NCBI GenBank assembly: GCA_951640165.1
Contig: OX621250.1
Span: 10,379,501 to 10,443,500 of the forward strand
DNA length: 64,000 bases
Origin: Pseudoips prasinana
Taxonomy: Eukaryota > Arthropoda > Insecta > Lepidoptera > Nolidae
Direction: 5' to 3'
Shown: positions 1-12,200 of the stretch, piece after piece
Position numbering within the stretch: position 1 is the first letter of the stretch
Layout of the letters: every line of letters starts with the position of its first letter
The notes under the pieces: generated by a model
What the model was told of the DNA's origin: nothing
Seen by the model: the letters and a program-made list of their open reading frames with translations, nothing else
Database searches by the model: none
Position numbers and translations under genes: made by a program

Positions 1-27
1 TACATTACACTCTTTATTTTATTTTAG

Positions 28-246
28 AGGGAAGAGAGGGAAAAGTCATCGCAACAGAAGATACAGGAAACGTTAGAAGGCATTCAGAAATCACTGCAGA
101 TTTTAACAGCTGAGCGGCACCCGTCAGAGTTGGCCAACAGTTTGTCACCCAGTGATGGCGTTCTGCAAAGCCGGCTGGATACTACTGATGCTAAGTTAGA
201 GGCCCTTAAGACGGAGATGAAGGGACTGAAGGACAGCTTAAGCCCA
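28..246 (+). CDS. Coiled-coil gene, exon 1 in window
   Basis: 73 codons in phase 0 after a TTTTAG acceptor, ending at a GTGAGT donor. Highly charged helix-forming sequence (begins REEREKSSQQKIQETLEG). Confidence 0.8.
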
Positions 247-3200
247 GTGAGTTCATTTCGTATATTTCGCAGTGATAGGAGTAGGTAGGTACTTTTTCTT
301 TTTACATCCAAAACTATAAACGAATGATGGTAGATGACATTAACGTTCAACAACAGTTTACATTTTTACTAAAAGAGACAATTTTTTTTTGTTGTGGCAA
401 GTTCTGCGTATATTTCGGAGTCGCACCGACTAAACCTGCCCTGTCATAGCTTCTTAGCGCATGGTGGGAATAGCCACCCCGGGAACGTGGGTATGTTGCT
501 CCGTTACTCCTTTTTGCGCCGTGCCTCAGGTGGTTGGGACTGAAAGTATGGGAGGACTTTGGATTGTTCTTCCGGATTGCCGCCTCTGCCAGGCTCTGCG
601 AAGATATTAAATCGTAAAAAGGCCATCGCCAGTCTATAGCAGGGCCGCATCGAATTTGCTTCAGCCCCACCGATCGCTTACCAACGAAAAACTACTAAAA
701 ACAAGTAAAAGGTTAATTTTTTGTCCAGGACTCGCTCCGAGCCATGTGCTTAGTGGTTGCGTCCGACGTGAATCCCTTCGAGAACCACATAACTGAGGCA
801 GAGAAGCTGTTGAACAAGTATGAACTGAAACTGAACGAGTTCAACGGCACCGCCACCAACAAGGTGCAGACAGACTTCGTACTGAGCGAGGTGGCACTCG
901 CTGATGAGGCGTGGCATAATAAAATGAGTGAAGGTTGGTAAGGTTCATATAGGCTCTACGTAAACCACAAGAAAAAACCGAATTACACCGGTTTATGTAA
1001 TGACATCATCATGATCATATCAGCCGAATGACGTCCACAAAGGCCTACCCCAAGGATCTCCACAATTGCCGGTCTTGTGTTGCCCGTATCCAACGGCTTC
1101 CGGCGCCCTTCCAAGATCGTCGGTCTACCTTGTAGTAGGCCTGTCCACGCTGTGTCTTCCGGTTCGTGGTCGCCATTCCAGAACTCTTCTGTAATGACAA
1201 CAATCGGTAAAAATCGGGCCTAATGCGACAACTCTAAAAATGCCACACAAAACAATTTGTTTGGTGTGAACAAAAAGAATTGAACTATAGTATACGATGC
1301 CTGTGGTATATGGTGAGTAGAAACTTCACCAGCAGGATGATGCCAGTTAGATGTTTAATTATTAGGATCAAAGCGTGACTAAGCGTCTTTTTTTTCATGC
1401 AGCTGGTACGTATGCCTATGTAACGAATATGACAAAGGAAAACATAATTTTAATGTTTTTCATTAATCGACAGTGATGGAACGCCAAGAGAAGGATGTAA
1501 AGAAGATACAGCAGTTGCTCTCCGACGCTGAAAGTATGTGGAAGGACCTGCCCCGGCTAGCAGACCTGAATCGCGCCACCAACCAGACAATCGAAGCCAT
1601 TGCTAATTCCACTGAGACCCTGATTGTGAATAATGAAATTGGTAAGTTTGATGAACATAAATTACACTGTATACCGAAAAGTTCTCATGACAGCCGACGC
1701 GCCGACGTCGCACGCTTAAGGTGCTCGCTGAGGTACGTAAGGCTGGCCGTTCAATCAACCAGACCCCGAAATAATACGTTGCTTCATAAAAATAGTAGTT
1801 GTGCAGATGTCGAACGCTCAGCCGTCTGCAAAGGTTCAGCGGACGCTTACGCCACTCGGAGTACACACCATTTAGGGTGGACACAGCAGCCATCCCTTGA
1901 CCGCGACCTATGTGGCCTATTGGCATATTCAGGACTGTCTGAGTTTTGTTTACTTACATTCAATTGGACAAAGACGTTTATTTTCTATTATTTCTAGCTC
2001 TTTGCTACCATGGTGCGAATCTTATTTTCGTAATCGATCGCAAATCGTTAAAAGAGTAATGTAGGTACCCTTTCTGCTGCCAGAATGATACCATCCGGGC
2101 CTTTTTTTTTCTTAGTGTAATATCCTTTAGTGTAATATCCTTTTTTTTTCTTAGTGTCCTCCGTAACATGCACATGGATAACGATGTGGGTTACTCATTG
2201 ACAAATCCTATAAACTATAACTTAGTTATTAAGAAAATTGAGTAACCGTTTGTATTCCAGAACAAATAAATAAATAAACATATCAAATGTTCAGCGACGA
2301 TCTAAAATTGTATCAAGTAATTTCCAACCAAATATGATATAGTCGAAACAGCTCTGCAACAGGATATAGATAAAGTCAGCAATTGCGCTCATTGAACAAT
2401 ATGCCAATCAATACGTCTAAGTGTTTTCACATGAAATTCTCTAGAAACACACATCCCACAGTTGCAATTTAGATACTATATTACAAAAACACCGATTACT
2501 CAAGTCACAAACATGGGGGATCTGGGTGTTTCGGTTGACGATAAACTTTATATTCGGTTACACAGAATAATATCGCAAACAAAGCGGTTCGTTTAGCTGG
2601 CTTTGTATTAGGACAAAAAAAGTTCTTCAAATATCCTGAAATCTCTACAATTCTTTTTAATTGTTTTGTAAGATTGCTTCTAGAATAGGTATTGCTGTCA
2701 AATTTGGAGCCCCTTATACATATACCTACAGTACATATGTCACAAATCCAAAAACAGTTCTTGTACCACCTGTCCTATGCAAACAATTTGTGTCGTACTC
2801 TGACATCGAATGAATCCAAGCTCACGCATTTTGAAATCTTTTCTCTAAAGCGAAGACGAAATGTGGCTGATACTGTTTGTTTATATAAACTTATCAATGG
2901 TACAATCGGCCGCCCCACTAATTAAAATTTAATATAGATATTCCACGTTCAAGCAGTCGACTTCAAAACAGAAAAACGTTCAGTCTTTCTTGTTGTAGTA
3001 CTAATTACAGTCAACATTCACCAATGTAGGTACCGCATGTGCTCTTATAACAAAATATGTAATGATGTTAATATTTTAAATTTATCGATACAAATCGTAA
3101 ATCACTATTTTCTCAGCACAAAAATTCACATTAAATATACTATTTGACTATAACAACAACATGTATAACAAACAACCCCCGCATTGTTTTTTTTATTTTA

Positions 3201-6200
3201 TTGATAGGCACTGCAACAACCTATTCACATTTTTTTTGTATGAATCTAATACAGAGAGACTAATCCTGTGTGAGTAGGTCACTTACAGGTATGCACAACG
3301 TTCGTATTTCAATGTTGGACACAGATCTCCGATAGTCGTCAAAGTGCAAACAGCTCTGTTCAAGTAAAAATAATAAAGTGCCGTTTTGTTATACGATTAG
3401 AAGCCACAGTTGCTTACATTTCTCTAGCGGCAACTTGAATCGATTTCTCGCTTCCAATTACGCCTCATTAGAGATATGAAGTCAATTTGCATTTAACGCC
3501 ACTAATTGAATTCTAAATGATACTTGTACCCATTAAGTAAGTAGTTACTTATATTAAGTTCCCGATTATGTACGACCGTGTGCTATGATATATGCATAGG
3601 TTGACAGTTTAACGTTTTCCCGCCATGCAGACGTCAGAATCGCTGTGATTCTGACGTCTGCATGGCGGGATAACTTTATTTTATCTAATATTTATTACAG
3701 TACAAACTGTATTGATTTGCAATCCGTTGTTTTAATTTATATCCTGTACCGGATGATAACCCTATCATATTACCCAGTACATTTAGTCCTGTGCCTCTAG
3801 CAAGAGTTCCTGCAGTTTACTTACTCGATCACACGTACAGTTTCGTCCCATACATTGAGCACCAGAGTTTTTGTTCTTAATAGTTTCCGCGAGAGGCGCT
3901 GGTGCTCAATGTATGGGAGGAAACTGTACGTGTGATCGAGTAAGTAAACTGCAGGAACCTGTGCTAGAGGCACAGGGGTAATATGTAAGCGTAGCTAATT
4001 TCGGGACGAGACGCATTTCCCCTACAGCGTATGACCCATCTACATGGACGCAGTCAAAGACTCGTGAGATTTTCTGTCATTTTATTGGTCAAGCTCTGTA
4101 GAGACATGAGTTTTTGTAGGTACGAAGGTATTGTGAGAGTAATTAGGTATTGTAAGAGTAATTAGACGTTACCTAGATTTTTTATTTCAGGTGTAACTAA
4201 GATGGAGACCAAATTGAAGGAGATGAGCGACCGACTAGTGACCACCAATAAGGACATACAGAACAGCCTCACACAGGGTAACACAATGACTGAGCAGGCC
4301 TACAACGCCATCTCTGGCAGCTATGAGTCGTTACGGAATGAGGTAACTCAATTACTAACTAGCTGCAAAAGATCATACAACGATCATGCACATATTTTTT
4401 TAGGTTGTGTACCAAAATGGTACCTTATGGTACTGCTCTTTTTCCGTCTATCTGTCACAAAGGAATCAAAGGGATTCAGTACTTCAAGCAGGGTGGCTAA
4501 CACCTAATTCGCCGGTTATCGTTATCGGCGTTCAAATAGATGAAATATACAAAATTACTAAATTATTCGTTCAATATGCTTCCGTTAGCATATGTGAATG
4601 ATTAAGTAATTTTTAACCTTCATCTATTTGAACGCCGATCATGATCCCAATGACCGCCGATTTAAGCGTTCCCCCCCCCCCTGCCCTCTATTTTTTTATG
4701 TATTGGTTAAATGCCAGCGATTTGAAGCTTTGTAGGTATATGTCAAACAAAGTAATATCTAAATAGATTAAGCCCCATACGTTAAGCGGCCCACGTAGTA
4801 GACACAACAGTTACATATGTACACATAATGGCAGCCGCCATTATGCATTGCCAAATTCAAGGGTAGGTCATTTTCGCAGCAAACAAAATCTGCATTAGTA
4901 TTTGCTTAATTTCACACTTGAAAAGTTGATTAACTAATTAGAGATCCCACACTTATGTATGGATAGCTCCACACTTGAGGGGCTCTCCACGACTCGATTA
5001 ATTTAATTTATAAGTACGAACTCTAGTTCGTAAATTAAATTGTTCAAACCTAGGGTTTTCAACAATAAAGTTTCACTTATATTTTAAATGTGTTAATTAT
5101 GGTAAATATTTCACTTATTGATGGATAGATCAGCCACACTTTTAGAATAAATTTCAGGGCATTCAACTTCCGTCACAATTTATTTCATTAATTATTAGAT
5201 AATAGGTACGAATTATCAAGATCTCTGACATTATACTGTTTAAACGAATTTCCAATTTCAAACAGGTCACATCAGTAATTCTGATTGATTTATATAAGCA
5301 GAACAGTTCACTGGCCCGTCCGAGCTGCTGGGGTTCACTCTACAGGAAAGAAAATTCTTGCAGTACGAATCTTCTACATAACTTAACCGTATAATGCCGA
5401 AATAGGACATGATCCCCACTAAGACGTTTTTTATGACGGCTTTAGACTTATGACGTTTGATTGGAGTTCCCTAGGCGACATTTTGGGACCATTGTCGTGT
5501 TTTAATTGGTTGCTAATACTATATTATATTTCAGTTATTGCACTATACTATTTATTTTAGGTTCAACTATTATCAAAGAGCGACCAAGTGATTCAATCGA
5601 CGGCTGACAACGTGATCGCTACGAAAAAGCGCATCGAGTATGGAGTTCAGCAGATACTCATGCAGGTTGCAGACCAGATCAAGTCCCAGCAGAGGATCTT
5701 GAACAACACAGTTACTTCTAGGTGAGAGCGATATTTTTTCATTTAATATTTAAAATCGGGACTACAACTTACACATAAAGCATGAAACATAAATAGAGTA
5801 ACCCAAGCACTTTAAGCTGACCATAGTAATGTGCGGCCGCTGTAAGAATGACACATGTCAATTTAGAACATTTTACGTCAAATTTGCCACAATTTAACAT
5901 ATATGACGTAAAATGTGGAGAACTGACATTTTACAGCGGCCACATTAAATAACATTTGAACATCGGCTTTATAATAATAAATTCCCATATCGTACAAAAA
6001 AAGGGTTAAGCTTTTTGTTACGCGTTGTATACACCATGTCCCCTACAATGATGAAAAAGAGTCGCACACGGGCTAATCGCCACAACCACAAAACAAACAT
6101 TTTATATGGACATTGCGGCTACCGGCGTCAACATGTATTCCATGTAAAATGAATGAAATCTACAGGAAATATGCCAGTGGCGCGTGTGTGGAGAACCTTA

Positions 6201-9200
6201 AACAAACCAAACATATTTATATATACAAAGTTCTCGTGTCACAGTGTTTGTCACCAAACTCCTCCGAAACGGCTAGTCCGATTTTATAATTATTTGTGCA
6301 GATTATGTATGCCTGAGAAAACAAAAAATGGGCTAAATATTTTATTATTTTATGATTTGGCATTAAAGATTATTACAGTACTTAGTAAGTACTCAAATCG
6401 GTATAAAAAAATCAGTTTGGTGAAAATTTAATATATAATTTTCACCAAACTGATTTTTTTATACCGATTTGAGTACTTACTAAGTACTGTAATAATCTTT
6501 AACTCTCAGTGATTGATAACTGATCAAATACCAATCGATTTTTTATCTCTACCAGGCGTCTACATGAGAACAAACCTGGTCTGCCAGTCTTTCTGACACA
6601 ATAATTTTTCTCTCACTCTCTACCCAGTTTTCGGCTTTTGTTATTGTTTGTGTATCAATCGTAGCAGTGACGTTTATGCTTATCATAGTAAAATAATCAA
6701 ACAATAAGGTACAGACGCCACTGAAAAAAAATGCGCTGTGGACGGAGACGGCCTATTTAAACAATAAAACAGCAACCATACTTTTTTTTTAATTTGTTGT
6801 ACAGTCGCCAGCACACCCAGCTACCCCAATCTGTCAATTTTTTTTATAGATTTTTAACTTTATCACATAGGAATAAGGTTCAATTTAAATTGGGCAATTT
6901 GACAGATTGAGGTAGATTGATGTGCTAGCGTCTGTACAACAAATAAAAAAAATGGTTGCTGTTTTATTACGCCGTGTTCATCCACAGCGCTTTTTTCGGT
7001 CATAGAAAACATCCCCACATACTTACAATAATTTAATTATTTTCTTATTTAACTACCAAAATAATCACTCGAATATGCAAAATTAAAGGTATTTTTTCTA
7101 CAGATTAGATAAAATAAAATCAGCAATAACGCGGAACCAGACGACTGGGATGAACAACCTGGGCTCCAAGATCGAGGAGGAGATGACGCAAGTGTGGCGG
7201 CAGATAGGCATCATGCACCAACAGATCATGGCCAGTCAGGCCGCGCTCAACGCTCTCGCTGTAAGTTGGAATGACTCGTCATAATCATTATCAGAAGAAA
7301 ACCGGCCGCACTGTCGGACTCGATTCCGTACCATTATCTATAAAAACGAGGAAAAAAATCACGTTTGTTGTATGGGAGCCCCCTTAAATATTTATTTTAT
7401 TTAGTTTTTTAGTATTTGTTGTTATAGCGGCAACGAAAATACATTATCTGTGAAAATTTTAACTGTCTAACTGACACGGTTCATGAGATAAAGCCTGGTG
7501 ACAGACGGACAGACAGACAGACGGCGAAGTCTTAGTAATAGGGTCCCGTTTTACCCTTTGGATACGGAACCCTAAAAATGATATATCGATAATATACTTA
7601 TTGTTAGAACTTAGAAGAACTGGATCTAAGTATAAGTAATGCCATGAATTATCACGTATCTTGTCTATGTCACGGCGAAGGTACAGACGCCTGCACATCC
7701 AGCTAACCCAATCTGTCAAATTTCTTTTATAGATTTTCAACGTTATCACTTAAGCATAAGGTTCACTTTCAATTGGGGAAATTTGACAGGTTGGGGTAGC
7801 TTGATGTGCTGGCGTCTGTAACTACGTGCGTTTACAAGAAACATTTTACCTGCGCACTACCACTCTGTGGAATCAATTACCTGGGTATTTCCGAACTGGT
7901 ATGACATGGCCACCTACAAGAAGCGAGCTTATTCCTTTCACAAGGGCCGGCAACTTGCAGCCCTTCTGGTGTTGCAGGTGTCCATGGGCCGCGGTGATTA
8001 CTTACCATCAGGTGACCCGCTTGCTCGGTTCCCTTGCTATTGTATTTAAAAAAACCTGTTGTTGGCTTTATGTTTCCCACTGTAAAATCCCTAAAAAAAC
8101 GATCAGCGACCGACGCTACGCAGTGTCTTTGTCGTGTTCTGTCTGCATTTATTATTAATTGACGGTCACCATAGCCTAGTTGGTAGTGCTCCTGCCTACG
8201 AAGCTGGTAGTCCTGGGTTCGAATCCCGGTAAGGACAAATATTTGTGTGATGAGCACGAATATTTGTTTCTGAGTCATGGATGTTTTCTATGTATATAAG
8301 TATTTATCTATCTAAATAAGTATGTATATCGTCGCCTGGTACCCATAGTACAAGCTTTGCTTAGTGTGGGGCTAGGATGATTTGTGTGACATTGTCCCTA
8401 GATATTATTATTATTATTAATAGGTGTCAAATTTTAAATACAAAAACATTAAGAACACATTAGGTTTACTCACGCTTACTCCCAATGAATAGACGTTTCG
8501 TAATCCTCAGAGCTGTAAAAGGTCGAGAGCATGGACCATACTCATTGATACTTTAGCAGTGCTGTTTGTGAAAAGTACTTAGGTAACGCGAGTAACATCT
8601 GACATTATGACAATTTTCATATAGACAAAGGCTTGGTAAACGCCATTTGCAAACATATACAGGGTTACAGGTTAAGTCGACCTAGATCCTTTAAGAGGTT
8701 GTAGTTTCTATAATTTCTGACTGATTTGTCTATAAAACACCATGGCCATCCCCAAACTTAACTGTTTTCAAAATACTGGACTTTGAAGGTTTTTTGAGAT
8801 AAAATCGGTTTTATGACTATTGGCCTATATTTTTTTGAGGGTTTTGCCTCTAACTGCGTGTGTTTGCAATTTTTGTGTAGTAGATAAGTTGTTTTATTAT
8901 TCTCAACACTAAAATAGCAGTTCACTGAACTGACTGGGTCGTAGTAGACGATTGATAGTTATAAATTGAAATAAATTCGTCAAAAAATAGTTTTTCTTTC
9001 TGAAATAATAAAAGAAAAGTCTATGACAGTTATGCTGCAGATGTGCTTAAAAATATCTACATTTCATCAGCTATCCAAACAAGCTAGGTTATTATCAGAA
9101 TTCTTAGAAAAAAACTTCGATGAAAGGCTCTCGGGTAGTAGTAAAGATAACAGTACTAATTTATCACGGGTCAGAAAACAAAATAAAACAATCCAAATAG

Positions 9201-12200
9201 GTACAAAATGACATCTATTACTGCTATTTTTACAGAAAGTCATGATTCATGTTCCACATGGCCGCCTCTGTTTCGCACACATATTCTCATTCTGTGTCTT
9301 AATCCACTCTTTACTACACCAGTTGTTAAACCCCTTCTTATTTCATTTGCCGCATCGATTATTCTCTGTCTCAAAACATCAACAGATGTGATTGGATTAG
9401 GTTCGTTGTACACCAAACTCTTCATGTGTCCCCACACATAAAAATCCATGGGGGTCAGGTCTGGACTTCTAGCTGGCCACGGTATGGGTCCACCTCTTCC
9501 GATCCACTTATTAGGATAATTAGTGTCTAGCCATTCTCTGACACTTCTCCTGTAGTGTGCAGGACAACCGTCATGTTGAAACCACATATCACGAATGAGA
9601 TAGAGTGGTAAGTCGTCTAGTAAGTCGGATAAATCTTCTCTTAAAAAGTTTTCATAATGTTCTCCATTTAAATTGTCGGGAAGAAAGTAAGGCCCAATCA
9701 AATGGTTTGATATGATTCCCATCCATACATTCAAACTGAATCGTCTTTGTGATGCCTTTGGCCACTTCTTATTGGGATTTCTTTGAACTTTTGGGGCCCA
9801 ATAATGAACATTGTGGTAATTGGTTATGCCGTCTTTATCAAATTTGGACTCGTCTGTCCACAAGATCTTTTTAAAAAATGATGGATCTTCTAAATCTGCA
9901 TTGAGCATGAATCTGCAGAAATCCAACCTCCTCACAGGATCTCCTTCTTCGATGGTGTGTACCGGCGTGTAATGATAAGGATAGAGGCCGGCAGTATTCA
10001 CCGTAAACCATACTTTCCACTGCGAGAGTCCAAGTTCTCGGGCAACAATATTGGTCGAAGTAGTTGGATCCAATCTAAACCGTCGAACTATTTCATTGTC
10101 TTGCTCTTCATCATCATCATTGACACGTGGTCTACCCAAGTCTGTTCGTCGCCTCGAAACAGAGCCAGTCTCTCGAAGTCGTCGGTAAACTCCGTCAAAG
10201 ACACTAACATCCGGTACTCGGCGGCCTGGGTAACGTGATTATGTATTCATCACGAGCTCGTGCGGATACACAATTGCAGTACCCATAACGAATCAAAATA
10301 TCAGCATATTCCTCGTTCGTGTAGGTCGTCATCTTCAACAGTTCCAAATCAGAAGCACAAATCAATAGTCCAGTTTGCAAGCACAGTCACGATTTGAAAG
10401 AAACAGTCCAGAAATCCAAGCCAAGTCGAATGAAAAACCAAGAGCACTAAGAATCGCATCTACTACAGACGAATCGCGTAAGCAGACTAACCAAACAATA
10501 ACAACAAAATGGCTGTGGTTTTTTTTTCTCGCTCACACCTAATTACATTGTATGATATCTCGCTTGCACGCACCGCAGTCCCATGAAGAACAATAGGCGC
10601 AACAAGTAACGCAAGGAAACACGTTATCTTTACTACTACTACTACCCGAGAGCCTTTCATCGAAGTTTTTTTCTAAGAATTATAATAATACCCTAGCTTG
10701 TTATACCTTGTTGGATAGCTGATGAAATGTAGATATTTTTAAGCACATCTGCAGCATAACTGTCATAGACTTTTTTTTTATTATTACAGAAAGAAAAAAT
10801 ATTTTTTACGAATTTATTTCAATTTATAACTATCAATCGTCTACTACGACCCAGTCAGTTCAGTGAACTGCTATTTTAGTGTTGAGAATAATAAAGCAAC
10901 TTATCTACTACACAAAATCGGAAACACAAATAAATTAGAGGCAAAAAACCCAAAAAAATATAGGCCAATAGATGTAAAACCGTTTTTTTTTTCAAAAAAG
11001 CTTCAAAGTCCAATATCTTGAAAACGGTTAAGTTTGGGGTACGGTGTTTCATAGACAAATCAGTCGGGAATTATGGAAACTATCACCTCTTAAAGGATCT
11101 AGGTCGACTTAACCTGTAACCCTGTATATAGAATATAATATATATATATATATATATATAAGACATGACTAACGATGTTGCGTCACCCCCGTATAGTCTA
11201 GCCATATGTTATTTTCATATTTAGGTTAGGTTTAAGGTACTAATAATGAGCAGAGTCTGTGAAATCGCCTATGGCATTGATAAGCTCGTACCTAGGGCTA
11301 AAAAACTATCATCATAATATGTTCTGTCATAAAATAACACATGAAGTGCTCCCTTACAGAATACGATTCGTTTGTGAGTAAACTGTCAAATGCTTAGGTA
11401 CCCATTTTCTAAATACACAAATGCGCGTGTTGCGCAGCGGCTAAGACAGTCGCCTCGCCGCTTCGAGTCCCGAGACAACTATTTGTGTGACCCATAAATA
11501 GTTGGGATGTAATTTGTGTCCGTATGTTATGTTTGTAAAGTATTAGTAAGCTATCTTTTTTGAGAAATAATATATTTGATTAAAATCTGTGCCATTATAT
11601 ACTGAACTGTTATAATTATTATATATCAACTGTCAAGCAGTGGGATCCGCTAGCAATACGTGTGTTGCTCCCGACATTGCAAGCGTTAATAGGCTACGGA
11701 AGCTGCTTACCATCAGGCTTGCCGTATGCTATTTACCAACTAACTTGTATAAAACAAAAATCTACTAGCTGCAATTTTAAATTAGATAATCCATTTACCG
11801 AACATATGGTGACGCCATTCTATTTGTTGATTTTGCAAATTGCTTTAGCATACTATGAGTGTCCAATTTATTAATTGAAATAGATACTTAATTGAATGCA
11901 TTAACAGGAAATTCATAAACTGTCGACAAGTTTTATTTACTTTAACAGACTTTTAATTAATAAAAACCTTTTACAGGAGAACACCGGGCAATACGTTAAT
12001 AGCAGCACTTCTACAATGAACCAAATGAAAAAAGATGTAAGTGATCATAGAGCTATCGACACGCCTTTATTAATTTTAATAAAAGCCATAAACAAATCGT
12101 TCTAATTTATTAACCCATTTAGGTATCTAATAGCCCGAAACGTTGCGTCAAATTGCAAGTGCAATTTGATTAATTGGCTCGTGTCTATGGTATGGTGTGT

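Noticed and set aside
1603..1997. Long ORFs extending beyond coiled-coil exon 3
   Set aside because: They run past the GTAAGT donor at 1642 and lose coiled-coil character; intron read-through.
8161..8240. Possible tRNA gene (A and B boxes in proper spacing)
   Set aside because: Continues into a repeat body found again at 48402-48622; no closed acceptor stem seen. SINE head, not a tRNA gene. Same reasoning for the other tRNA-like heads.
9208..10238. Plus-strand ORFs over the transposon
   Set aside because: Antisense shadows of the transposase frame.
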